Shown: positions 54,014 to 62,245 of the stretch, in pieces
Layout of the letters: each line of letters opens with the position of its first letter
How positions within the stretch are numbered: position 1 is the first letter of the stretch
NCBI GenBank assembly: GCA_937929915.1
Contig: CALFUN010000027.1
Coordinates: 1-64,000 of the forward strand
From: an uncultured Caulobacterales bacterium
GTDB lineage: Bacteria; Pseudomonadota; Alphaproteobacteria; Caulobacterales; Maricaulaceae
Direction of reading: 5' to 3'
DNA length: 64,000 nucleotides
The notes under the pieces: model-generated
Told to the model about the DNA's origin: nothing
Seen by the model: the letters and a program-made list of their open reading frames with translations, nothing else
The model's database searches: none
Program-made: the position numbers and the translations under genes

Positions 54014-55237
54014 ATGGAAGACAAAGCATCACAAATTAACCAAGCCTTATCTGGCTTACTCCCCGACAGCCTGCAATGGCTCGCAGGGCCACTCGTTGCC
54101 GCCTTAATTATTATTATTGGTTATTTCATCTCAAAAATCGCGGCGGCGATTGTATCTGGTGCCATTAACCGCACAGGCATTGGCAAAAACGCGAAAGTTA
54201 CAGGCGGAAATATTGGTAAATCTTTGTCCAAAGCCGTCTTTTGGGTGCTATTCCTCATTTTCATCATCATGGGGCTTTCACAATTCCCTGCCTTGTCAAA
54301 ACAGCTCGGTTTCTTGAATGAAATGATGGATACGATATTTGGATATTTACCGCAGCTTGTCTCTGGCGCTGTTGTTCTGGCTATCGGTATTATGTTGTCA
54401 AAAGTGGTGAAAAATGCTCTGACCTCTATGCTAGAAGTCGCGCAAGCTGATCGCCTTGCTGCCAAATTAGGTATGAGCGCGTCTGACGACACTAATAACA
54501 CATCTATAGCTCGTAGCCTTGGCGGTCTTGCTGCCGCGATTGTTACAATTATTTTCGCTGTGACAGCCATTGGTATCTGGGACATTCCGGGCATATCAGA
54601 GCCAGTCTCTAACCTGCTAAATACAATTCTTGGCTATATCCCGCGCATTATCGGCGCAGCCATTATCCTCGGTGTGTTTATTTTCATTGGACGGTTTGTG
54701 TCAAATCTTGCCAAAAACACTCTACCAGCTTTGGGCGTTGATAACTCACTCAACGCTGTAGCCAGTCTTGATGGCGACGGGCCTAACTTTGTTCCATCTA
54801 ACATCATCGCCACAGTTAGCTTTGTTGGCATCGTCTTGATGGGCCTAACAGCGGCCATGAAAGCCCTTGGTATTCCTGAATTAACGAACGTCTTTAATAC
54901 ATTGCTAGAAGTTGGCGGGAATGTCGTCCTTGGCGCGATCATTATTGGTGCAGGTTTCTTCATTGCGAATTTCGTATCAAAAATCGTCACGCAAACATCT
55001 GGCGACCTTGCAGGGAAGATCATTAAATATGTCACGATCATCATCGTCACATTTATGGGCCTATCTACAATGAACCTTGGCGAAGAAATTGTGTCCACAG
55101 CTTTTGAATATAGCCTTGGCGCAGCTGCTGTTGCCGCAGGCATTGGCGGCGCGATTGCCTTTGGTCTTGGCGGACGTGAATGGGCTGGTAAGAAACTCAA
55201 TGAGTGGATGCCAGTGAAGACAACACGTAAAAAGTAA
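54014..55237 (+). CDS. Mechanosensitive-channel-like membrane protein (repeated TM-helix type)
   Basis: A 407-residue membrane protein from the chosen ATG at 54014 (GGAGG 9 bases upstream). An ATG at 53954 with GGAAGG 6 bases upstream is an equally real alternative and would add 20 residues. The protein holds four copies of the PF05552-type helix unit, each starting near a proline or glycine and ending in an Ser-Lys or Ser-Asn pair (near residues 22-42, 108-130, 204-226 and 297-320). The MscS beta domain is not evident. It is probably an osmotic or tension-responsive channel or a related scaffold. A terminator follows. Confidence 0.78.
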   Translation: MEDKASQINQALSGLLPDSLQWLAGPLVAALIIIIGYFISKIAAAIVSGAINRTGIGKNAKVTGGNIGKSLSKAVFWVLFLIFIIMGLSQFPALSKQLGFLNEMMDTIFGYLPQLVSGAVVLAIGIMLSKVVKNALTSMLEVAQADRLAAKLGMSASDDTNNTSIARSLGGLAAAIVTIIFAVTAIGIWDIPGISEPVSNLLNTILGYIPRIIGAAIILGVFIFIGRFVSNLAKNTLPALGVDNSLNAVASLDGDGPNFVPSNIIATVSFVGIVLMGLTAAMKALGIPELTNVFNTLLEVGGNVVLGAIIIGAGFFIANFVSKIVTQTSGDLAGKIIKYVTIIIVTFMGLSTMNLGEEIVSTAFEYSLGAAAVAAGIGGAIAFGLGGREWAGKKLNEWMPVKTTRKK

Positions 55238-55258
55238 ATCTTTTAACGAAACAGAATG

Positions 55259-55294
55259 AAAACCGCCTTTTGCTTGCAAAAAGGCGGTTTTTTT
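55259..55294 (+). terminator. Rho-independent terminator, probably bidirectional
   Basis: AAAACCGCCTTTT and AAAAAGGCGGTTTT form a long stem with a GCTTGC loop (55259-55291), followed by seven T on the forward strand. On the reverse strand four T follow, so it can also serve the convergent arsenate-reductase-like gene that ends at 55320. Confidence 0.9.
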
Positions 55295-55319
55295 ATGCCC
55301 TCTACTATAGAGCCTACGC

Positions 55320-55823
55320 CTAAGCGGTAATATGTGCGATCGCCTGTATGGCTTGGGGCGTTAAATCATCCAAAGCGATCAAGGCTTCAATCCGCGCTCG
55401 GCAAATATCATAGACATCAGAAAAGGCTTTTTGCCGCGCAGATAGCGGTTCTATATGCGCAGGATCATCAGCGGGCCAATGGGCTTTCATGTGCTGCCCA
55501 GGGAAGGCCGGGCAAATTTCATTGGCCGCATTGGCGCAAACCGTAATCACAATATCCATTTTCGGTACGCCGTCCCCGCAAAACTCATGCCATGATTTAG
55601 AGCGGTATAAATCCGGGCGATGTCCGCGCTTTTGCAACTCTTTAAGCCCGTCAGGATGCGGCGCACCGCTTGGAAAACTCCCCGCTGACCAGCCTATCCA
55701 CACACGGCCATTGTCTGTTTTACGGCCCAAATCATTCATCAAAGCTTCGGATAAAATAGAGCGGGCTGAATTCCCCGTACATAGAAATAAGACATTAAGA
55801 GGGGCAGATTGTGAGCTGGGCAT
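55320..55823 (-). CDS. Arsenate reductase / low-molecular-weight phosphatase
   Basis: A 167-residue protein of the low-molecular-weight tyrosine phosphatase fold, thioredoxin-linked ArsC type. The P-loop is CTGNSARSILSEAL near residue 14, and a later cysteine pair in VCANAANEICPAFPG fits the redox relay of ArsC enzymes. The start at 55823 has GGAAG upstream. No arsenic operon (arsR, acr3, arsB) is present here, so arsenate reduction is likely but not certain. Single gene, divergent from the acyltransferase gene. Confidence 0.85.
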   Translation of the reverse strand: MPSSQSAPLNVLFLCTGNSARSILSEALMNDLGRKTDNGRVWIGWSAGSFPSGAPHPDGLKELQKRGHRPDLYRSKSWHEFCGDGVPKMDIVITVCANAANEICPAFPGQHMKAHWPADDPAHIEPLSARQKAFSDVYDICRARIEALIALDDLTPQAIQAIAHITA

Positions 55824-55916
55824 AAGGCTTCCTATAATGGCACATGAACGGCCGATAGCTTGAATGTTACCACCAAGGCGCTTGCCAATTTGCACAAGGC
55901 TCGTCAATAAGACTTT

Positions 55917-56711
55917 GTGCATATTGTTGATGAACTTATCTTAGAGCGCGCCCCGCAACTTGTGGCCAAAGCTTGGCTTTTCAAACTCATAAAGCCATGG
56001 CTTTATAAGCTTTTAGCCTATGACGTGGCTGTTAGCGTTGTGGATACGATAATGCCAATGACAGGGCGCAATGCATTTGCACATGTAACAGGGCGCGTAA
56101 AACCAAATGTGAAAATTATAGGGCTTGAAAACCTGCCCGCCTCTGGCCGCTGCGTTGTCATTTCCAATCACCCAACAGGTCTGGCAGATGGGATGGCCGT
56201 CTTTAAAGCGCTGCAACCCAAACGCCCTGAGCATATTTACCTTGCAAATGCCGATGCGTTGCGGGTCATTCCTAAATGTGACGACATCGTCATTCCAGTC
56301 GAATGGGTCAAAGATAAGCGCACACATCAAAAAACCCGCCAAACTTTAATCTCGACAAAAAATGCGCTTCAGGCCGAAAAATGTGTCGTTATTTTCCCAA
56401 GCGGCGTTCTGGGCAAACTCACATGGCGCGGCATTGAAGATAAGCCATGGCAGAATAGTGCTGCGATGATGGCAAAAAAATATAAAGCGCCAATTATCCC
56501 GCTGAAAATCCAAGCCCGTAATAGCTGGCTATATTATATTCTCTCAGGCGTGAGTGGGGAATTGCGCGATATTACTTTATTCTATGAATTGCTAAATAAG
56601 AAGCGGCAGACATTCAAACTCACATTTGGCCCGCCCATTATGCCAGAGGATGTGCCGCAAAATCCCGAAACAGCCACGGCAATGATACGCAATATTGTTG
56701 AGAGCCTATAG
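55917..56711 (+). CDS. PlsC-like lysophospholipid/ornithine-lipid acyltransferase
   Basis: A 264-residue acyltransferase of the glycerophosphate acyltransferase superfamily. The catalytic motif reads NHPTGLADG near residue 83 (His-X5-Asp, the variant with one extra residue), followed by IFPSGVLG near residue 160, where the usual motif is FPEG-like. It may acylate lyso-phosphatidate or another lysolipid. The start is GTG at 55917 with a weak ribosome site. Convergent with sdhB, 20 bases apart. Confidence 0.8.
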   Translation: MHIVDELILERAPQLVAKAWLFKLIKPWLYKLLAYDVAVSVVDTIMPMTGRNAFAHVTGRVKPNVKIIGLENLPASGRCVVISNHPTGLADGMAVFKALQPKRPEHIYLANADALRVIPKCDDIVIPVEWVKDKRTHQKTRQTLISTKNALQAEKCVVIFPSGVLGKLTWRGIEDKPWQNSAAMMAKKYKAPIIPLKIQARNSWLYYILSGVSGELRDITLFYELLNKKRQTFKLTFGPPIMPEDVPQNPETATAMIRNIVESL

Positions 56712-56731
56712 CTGCCCAAATTGATTGAACG

Positions 56732-57514
56732 CTACGCGCGCTCCACCATCATTTTTTTGACTTTTGCAATCGCTTTGGCGGGGTTCAAGCCTTTAGGGCA
56801 AACATTGGTGCAGTTCATGATTGTATGGCAACGATAAAGTTTGAACGGATCTTCAAGCGCGTCCAAGCGCTCTGTCTCCGCCTCATCACGGCTATCAATA
56901 AGCCAGCGATAGGCTTGCAGCAAAGCCGCTGGGCCAAGATAACGATCCCCATTCCACCAATAAGATGGGCAAGAGGTCGAACAACACGCGCAAAGAATAC
57001 ATTCATAATATCCGTCAAGCTTTTCGCGATCCTCAACGCTTTGCGTGATTTCAGTCGTCGGCAGAGCTGTGCTTGTGTGTAGCCACGGCTCAATCGAAGC
57101 ATATTGCTTATAGAAATTTGATAAATCGGGCACAAGGTCGCGCACAACAGGGAGGTGCGGTAGCGGCGAAATTGCAATGACCGAATTGCCGCCAACATCT
57201 TCAATGCCTTTTGTGCAGGCTAGCGTATTGCGTCCGCCAATATTCATCGCGCAAGAGCCGCAAACACCTTCGCGGCAAGAGCGCCTAAAGGCCAGTGTTG
57301 GGTCAATTTCATTTTTTATCTTGAAAAGTGCATCTAATATCATCGGGCCGCATTCATCCAGATCAATCTGATATGTATCCCAGTAAGGATTGCCGCCATC
57401 CGTAGGGTCATAACGGTAAATCTTGAAAGTTTTTAAACGTGTCGCTCCCTCAGGCACAGGCCATGTTTTACCTTTACTAACCTTGGAGTTTTTCGGCAGG
57501 CTTAACTGTACCAT
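56732..57514 (-). CDS. sdhB: Succinate dehydrogenase iron-sulfur subunit
   Basis: Electron-carrying subunit of succinate dehydrogenase (complex II). The product has 260 residues from the ATG at 57514, giving the usual start [12 protein letters not shown]; two earlier ATGs (57529, 57520) are possible. The [2Fe-2S] ligands lie in [16 protein letters not shown] with a later cysteine in NTLACTKG, the [4Fe-4S] in [16 protein letters not shown] and the [3Fe-4S] in [11 protein letters not shown]. sdhA, sdhC and sdhD are not adjacent, which is unusual. The 230-base upstream spacer shows no gene. Confidence 0.97.
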   Translation of the reverse strand: MVQLSLPKNSKVSKGKTWPVPEGATRLKTFKIYRYDPTDGGNPYWDTYQIDLDECGPMILDALFKIKNEIDPTLAFRRSCREGVCGSCAMNIGGRNTLACTKGIEDVGGNSVIAISPLPHLPVVRDLVPDLSNFYKQYASIEPWLHTSTALPTTEITQSVEDREKLDGYYECILCACCSTSCPSYWWNGDRYLGPAALLQAYRWLIDSRDEAETERLDALEDPFKLYRCHTIMNCTNVCPKGLNPAKAIAKVKKMMVERA

Positions 57515-57744
57515 AGTCATCACTTTCATTATTTTGGCTGCTTATATGATACTCTGAGTGTGATGCGAAGCAAAATTTATGTAAAATCTCACGCAAATTG
57601 TCGCGAGCGGCATTTTAAGTCCTTATCGCGCAAGATATAAACAGAGCATAAATATGGATTTTAAAATCAGGATGTCTGCGCGGTGATGTTAAAAGGATAG
57701 CCTAAGCGATTATATTGGCGCTCTGCGAAAAAGTGAAACTGAGC

Positions 57745-58026
57745 CTATTGCGCGGCTTCCAATAATATAGTCTGTCGAAAATCAGGCACAATCATCTGGG
57801 CTTCATGCTCATTTAACGGCAAGCTTTCATACAAAAACATAAGCTCATCGGTGTTACAGCCCAAAATCTCTGCCATGTCAGAGATGATTTTTAAACGGTT
57901 TGGCCCAGATGATAGCTGCGCGAGTTTCAATGCAGATTTAAAAAAATCTGGAACATTGGACACTGAGGCCGCTTGATCTGAAAATTCTTCTTTTAAAAAC
58001 GCGTTGAGATGAAGCTCGAAGCTCAT
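57745..58026 (-). CDS. Unrecognised 93-residue protein
   Basis: A small acidic protein, predicted mostly helical from its Leu/Ala/Glu pattern, with no membrane segment or motif that I recognise. It starts MSFELHLNAFLKEEF and ends FRQTILLEAAQ. The start is ATG at 58026. It lies between sdhB and a DUF4197 gene, all leftward, but with spacers too long to prove an operon. It could be a conserved hypothetical of this group. Confidence 0.55.
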   Translation of the reverse strand: MSFELHLNAFLKEEFSDQAASVSNVPDFFKSALKLAQLSSGPNRLKIISDMAEILGCNTDELMFLYESLPLNEHEAQMIVPDFRQTILLEAAQ

Positions 58027-58149
58027 AAGTGATGCCTGAAATTTTATGCCCCGTTCCCCTATATCTTTTTAACCATAGTTGGCTCAGGTTGAAAAGCGCA
58101 AACCATAACATCAACAGGACTTTATACAGTTTGTTGCGTAAGTTTAATG

Positions 58150-58872
58150 CTAGGCGGTTGCAAAGACACGGCGTAAAATTTCAGATGTACGTTTAGCAGG
58201 ATTATCCCGAATGGCTTTTTCTTCTTTGCCAATATAGGCAAACATACCGCGCAGGCCATAATCTACCCCATGACTAATCAAATTAGTTTTGGCATCTGCC
58301 CCAAGCTGCGGCGCAAAGGGCACATTGGCAAGGCGGCCTGAGAGCTTATCAACACCTTGCAAAGCGCCGGTCTGCCCAAGTGCATCGCCCATAATAGGCG
58401 TAAAGAGCTGCGTCAGGCGCGGCGTTGTTTGTTCTTGCAAGAATGTTGTCGCTGCGTTGTCTGGCCCGCGCACAATATTGATTGCATCATTGATAGACAG
58501 GCTGCTGACCGCATCCACAAATATATCTTTGGCAACAGGTACAGCTTTTTCCGCGCCGCGGTTTAGCTGTGTTTGCATCTCATCAAGTAAACCTGATGCG
58601 CCAAGTGGACGCAGAGTTTGTTGTAAGTCCTGCATGAAACCTGGCAGAGGGATACGAATTAAATCATCGGCTAAAAACCCGTCGAGCCGCCCTGTTGTCG
58701 ATATAGCCTGTCCAATGCCATTATTGAGCGCCGCGCGGATGCCCGCCGCCGCATCACTTTGAGTGAGCGCGCCACCCGTCCCAATAATACCATTTAAAAC
58801 GGCAGGATCGAGCGTCTCGCAAGCTGTCAGAGCGCCAGAAGCTAGGCCTATTAAAACAAATCGTCTATCCAT
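58150..58872 (-). CDS. DUF4197 lipoprotein
   Basis: A 240-residue protein of the DUF4197 family, of unknown function. A lipoprotein signal ends at TAC (residue 18), so it should be anchored in the envelope. Landmarks are SDAAAGIRAALNNGIGQAI near residue 39, LIRIPLPGFMQ near residue 71, and the C-terminal YGLRGMFAYIGKEEKAIR. Single leftward gene, upstream of the 93-residue protein gene. Confidence 0.85.
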   Translation of the reverse strand: MDRRFVLIGLASGALTACETLDPAVLNGIIGTGGALTQSDAAAGIRAALNNGIGQAISTTGRLDGFLADDLIRIPLPGFMQDLQQTLRPLGASGLLDEMQTQLNRGAEKAVPVAKDIFVDAVSSLSINDAINIVRGPDNAATTFLQEQTTPRLTQLFTPIMGDALGQTGALQGVDKLSGRLANVPFAPQLGADAKTNLISHGVDYGLRGMFAYIGKEEKAIRDNPAKRTSEILRRVFATA

Positions 58873-58936
58873 GATACATCCTTATATTTCGCTCTCTCAT
58901 ATTATTTAGATAAAGCTATGTGAATATTACCTAAAC

Positions 58937-59761
58937 CTAATTCTGCCTATCTTCAAAATTGGGCGCGCGTTTTTCAAAAAATGCCGTCACCCCTTCTTTG
59001 CAATCTTGGCTAATAAAGGCCTTATTGAGCATATCACTTTCCAATATATGAGATGGATATGGCCCTGTCTCTATCGTTCCGTGCCCTAATATCGACGCCC
59101 GAAAAAGCCGTTTATTATTCGCAATGCTCGTAGGCGAACAATTCACAGCAATATCGCGTGCAATTTCCAAAGCTCGCGGCAAGACATTTTCAGGCGCTTG
59201 TAATTCCGTCACAAAGCCCGCAGCGAGCATCTCCTCGGCCATAATAATACGTCCCGCAAGCAGCCATTCTTGCGCGCGAGCAAAGCCTACAAGACGCGGT
59301 AGAAACCAACTGGCCGCGCCGTCAAAGACAATACCGCGCCGCGCAAAGGGAAATCCGAATTTGGATGTTGTTGAAGCAATACGCATATCCATTGGCACTA
59401 ACATCGTCGCGCCAATCCCAACCGCCGCGCCATTAACCGCCGCAATAATTGGCGTATCACATTCAAATGTCACGAGATTAAGAACCCCGCCCCAATCTCG
59501 CTTTATGCCTGTCGCTTCATCTATGATTTCAGTTTCCACAGAGGCAAAACCTTCAGAAATATCTGCACCCGCGCAAAAAGCTTTGCCCGCCCCTGTAAGA
59601 ATAATCACCCTAACGCTTGGATCTTTATCTGCCGCTTTGATCGCTTTTATCAAGGCCATACAGATGTCTGAATTAAAACTATTCATCGCCTCTGGGCGAT
59701 TCATTGTTAGAATAAGTACGGACGAATTGTCCTTATCACGTGTGTTTAAAACTACAGACAT
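58937..59761 (-). CDS. Enoyl-CoA hydratase/isomerase family protein
   Basis: A 274-residue crotonase-fold enzyme. The oxyanion-hole motif is AFCAGADISEG near residue 61, and the second conserved region is AAVNGAAVGIGATML near residue 108. At the place of the catalytic glutamate the sequence reads RRGIVFDGAASWFLPR, where relatives usually have Pro-Glu, so the acid is an aspartate here. It might supply the hydration of methacrylyl-CoA missing from the valine operon, but this is speculative. Starts 88 bases from the rarA end, past a tandem repeat. Confidence 0.82.
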   Translation of the reverse strand: MSVVLNTRDKDNSSVLILTMNRPEAMNSFNSDICMALIKAIKAADKDPSVRVIILTGAGKAFCAGADISEGFASVETEIIDEATGIKRDWGGVLNLVTFECDTPIIAAVNGAAVGIGATMLVPMDMRIASTTSKFGFPFARRGIVFDGAASWFLPRLVGFARAQEWLLAGRIIMAEEMLAAGFVTELQAPENVLPRALEIARDIAVNCSPTSIANNKRLFRASILGHGTIETGPYPSHILESDMLNKAFISQDCKEGVTAFFEKRAPNFEDRQN

Positions 59762-59788
59762 ATGTCCCCCCGATATATTTTGTCTTAC

Positions 59789-59850
59789 GCGTATCTTTTA
59801 TGTACGCATCTTTTAGGCGCGCATCTTTTAGGCTCGCGTCATTTATGTCG
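59789..59850. repeat. Degenerate 15-base tandem repeat
   Basis: Four copies of a unit close to GCATCTTTTAGGCGC lie head to tail: GCGTATCTTTTATGTAC, GCATCTTTTAGGCGC, GCATCTTTTAGGCTC and GCGTCATTTATGTCG. The two middle copies differ at one base. The array sits just upstream of the enoyl-CoA hydratase gene and overlaps the last codons of rarA. Confidence 0.7.
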
Positions 59851-61147
59851 GCCTAGTATTGCGCAATTCATCCCAATGCTCAAGCCGGTCTTTGATCGCA
59901 GCTTCGCGTCCGCGGCCAACTGGATCATAAAATTTCTCGCGCGGCATATCATCTGGAAAGTAATTTTGGCCCGAAAACCCATCCGCGGTTTTATGGTCAT
60001 AAGCATAGCCATCGCCGTAACCAATGTCTTTCATCAACTGTGTGGGTGCGTTGAGAATATGCTTTGGCGGCATTAATGAGCCTGTTTTGCGCGCGGCTTG
60101 CATCGCCGCTTTAAACCCTGCATATACCGCATCTGATTTTGGCGCTGTCGCCAAATGCACAACTGCATGCGCTATAACAAGCTCGCCTTCGGGGCTACCT
60201 AATAGGCGGTAAGTGCGCTGGGCTTCATTGGCAATCATCAAGGCCGTCGGATCCGCTAGGCCAATATCTTCAGATGCAAAGCGAATGATGCGGCGCAAAA
60301 TATAAAGCGGGTCTTCCCCGCCTGTCAGCATCCGCGCCAGCCAATATAGCGCCGCATCAGGATCAGAGCCGCGCATGGATTTATGCAGTGCTGAAATCAG
60401 GTTATAATGTTCCTCTCCTGATTTATCATAGGCTGGGGCGCGTTTTTGCAAGAGTTTCGCCACCTCTGGCGCGCCAAGAGGCTTCTCGCTTTGCAGCGCA
60501 AAGACTTCATCTGCCAATGTCAAGCTATAGCGCCCATCACCATCGGCAAAACTAATCAAGGCCATGCGGCCATCTGGTGTTAAAGGCAGCTTTGCCCCGC
60601 GCTGCGTTTCAGCCCGCTGCAGCAATCCTTCAATAGCAGCATCCTCTAAGCGGTTAAGAATAAAGACCTGCGCGCGAGAGAGCAAAGCGCCATTAAGTTC
60701 AAAACTGGGGTTTTCTGTTGTTGCCCCAATCAGCGTGACAATACCTTCTTCAACATAGGGCAAAAATCCGTCCTGCTGGGCTTTGTTAAAACGGTGAATT
60801 TCATCAACGAATAATAACGTACCGCGTCCCATATCACGGCGATCTTTGGCCGCGTGAAAAGCTTTGCGTAAATCAGCCACACCTGAAAACACGGCAGAGA
60901 GCTGCACAAATTCCAAATCCGCTTTGTCAGCCAATAGACGCGCGATTGTGGTTTTCCCAACCCCGGGCGGCCCCCATAAAATCATCGAAGCCAAACGTCC
61001 CTGCTCTAGCATACGCCCAATCGGGCCATCCTTACCGATAAGATGGTCTTGCCCGACCACTTCAGATAAGGTCTGAGGCCGCAATTTTTCAGCAAGCGGT
61101 TTAGGCGCTTGCGCCTCCAAGCCTGCCGATTGAAAAAGATTTGTCAT
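59843..61147 (-). CDS. rarA: Replication-associated recombination ATPase RarA (MgsA)
   Basis: AAA+ clamp-loader-like ATPase that acts at stalled replication forks. It has 434 residues. Walker A is GPPGVGKTTIARLL near residue 61, Walker B is LLFVDEIHRFNKAQQD near residue 110, followed by GATTENPSFELN. The C-terminal tetramerisation region contains MRGSDPDAALYWLARML and the end KHILNAPTQLMKDIGYG with the DHKTADGFSGQNYFPD signature. Leftward gene, 31 bases after galE's end. Confidence 0.95.
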   Translation of the reverse strand: MTNLFQSAGLEAQAPKPLAEKLRPQTLSEVVGQDHLIGKDGPIGRMLEQGRLASMILWGPPGVGKTTIARLLADKADLEFVQLSAVFSGVADLRKAFHAAKDRRDMGRGTLLFVDEIHRFNKAQQDGFLPYVEEGIVTLIGATTENPSFELNGALLSRAQVFILNRLEDAAIEGLLQRAETQRGAKLPLTPDGRMALISFADGDGRYSLTLADEVFALQSEKPLGAPEVAKLLQKRAPAYDKSGEEHYNLISALHKSMRGSDPDAALYWLARMLTGGEDPLYILRRIIRFASEDIGLADPTALMIANEAQRTYRLLGSPEGELVIAHAVVHLATAPKSDAVYAGFKAAMQAARKTGSLMPPKHILNAPTQLMKDIGYGDGYAYDHKTADGFSGQNYFPDDMPREKFYDPVGRGREAAIKDRLEHWDELRNTRPT

Positions 61148-61178
61148 ACAGACAGGTTAGAGAAGAACGCCTTGCTAA

Positions 61179-62192
61179 TCAATTCTCATAACCTTGCGGA
61201 TTTTTACTGGCCCAGTTCCATGTATCTTTGCACATTTCGCGCAAATCTTTCTTGGCTCGCCACCCAAGGGTCTTTTGAGCAAAATCAGTCTGTGCGTAAA
61301 ATTCTGGCAAATCCCCCGCGCGGCGCGGAACAATCTCATAAGGCACTTTTTGGTTCGACATATGTTCAAATGCGCCCACCACTTCAAGAACGCTTTGCCC
61401 TTGTCCTGTGCCTAGGTTGATAGCCGTACAGCCAGGTATTTTCAAAAAATCATACGCGGCGAGATGGCCCTGCGCCAAATCAACAACATGGATGTAATCA
61501 CGCACCCCCGTACCATCTCGCGTTTCATAATCGCCGCCAAAGATAGAGAGTTTCTCGCGCCGCCCTGTGGCGACCTGCGTAATAAATGGCATCAAATTAT
61601 TAGGGATGCCTTGCGGGTCTTCGCCAATTAACCCGCTCTCATGGGCGCCGACAGGATTGAAGTAGCGCAAAATCGCAATCGACCATTTCGGGTCACTCGC
61701 ATATAAATCCCGCAACATATCTTCGATCATCAATTTCGTGCGCCCATAAGGGTTCATCGCCTGTAAAGGATGATCTTCGGTATAGGGCAGAAATTCTGGC
61801 GTACCGTAAACCGTTGCAGACGATGAAAAGATAAATTTATATATCCCGCAGGACTGCATGGCTTTGAGTAAGGCCAGCGAGCCTTGGACGTTATTTTCAT
61901 AATATGCGAGGGGTTTGACAGCGGACTCGCCAACGGCTTTTAGGCCCGCAAAATGCACCACAGCCTGACAATTATAGTCTTGAAGGACAGCCTCGAGATG
62001 CGGCTGGTCACGAATATCACCTGTCACACAAGGCACGGTTTTACCTGTAATTGCCGCAATGCGCTCAACCGCAATCGGGTTTGAATTTTCAAAATTATCA
62101 TAGATGACGACATCATGCCCCGCAGCTATAAACTCGACGCATGTATGGGAGCCAATAAACCCGGCCCCGCCTGTGATAAGAACTGTCATCAT
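61179..62192 (-). CDS. galE: UDP-glucose 4-epimerase
   Basis: Interconverts UDP-glucose and UDP-galactose (or the acetylated forms), supplying sugars for surface glycans. It has 337 residues. The NAD loop is ITGGAGFIGSHTC at the N-terminus, the catalytic serine lies in SSSATVYG near residue 125 and the YxxxK pair in YGRTKLMIED near residue 150. Two tandem ATGs (62192, 62189) share an AAGG site. It precedes rarA and follows glmS on the same strand; glmS-galE fit a nucleotide-sugar theme. Confidence 0.95.
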   Translation of the reverse strand: MMTVLITGGAGFIGSHTCVEFIAAGHDVVIYDNFENSNPIAVERIAAITGKTVPCVTGDIRDQPHLEAVLQDYNCQAVVHFAGLKAVGESAVKPLAYYENNVQGSLALLKAMQSCGIYKFIFSSSATVYGTPEFLPYTEDHPLQAMNPYGRTKLMIEDMLRDLYASDPKWSIAILRYFNPVGAHESGLIGEDPQGIPNNLMPFITQVATGRREKLSIFGGDYETRDGTGVRDYIHVVDLAQGHLAAYDFLKIPGCTAINLGTGQGQSVLEVVGAFEHMSNQKVPYEIVPRRAGDLPEFYAQTDFAQKTLGWRAKKDLREMCKDTWNWASKNPQGYEN

Positions 62193-62245
62193 GTAACCTT
62201 AATGTTCATGTCAGAATCATAAGCGTATATGACGCAATTTCTAGA

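Noticed and set aside
54121-54594. 157-codon leftward frame
   Set aside because: Second shadow of the channel-like gene; no independent support.
54634-55200. 188-codon leftward frame inside the channel-like gene
   Set aside because: Pro/Ala/Met-rich translation with no ribosome site, fully antisense to a well-supported membrane-protein gene.
58289-58762. 157-codon forward frame
   Set aside because: Antisense to the DUF4197 gene, Ser/Cys-rich, no family resemblance.
59124-59816. Long open frame (230 codons) on the forward strand
   Set aside because: It is antisense to the enoyl-CoA hydratase gene, has no recognisable domain, and its residue composition (Ser/Ala/Arg/Ile-rich) is that of a shadow frame.
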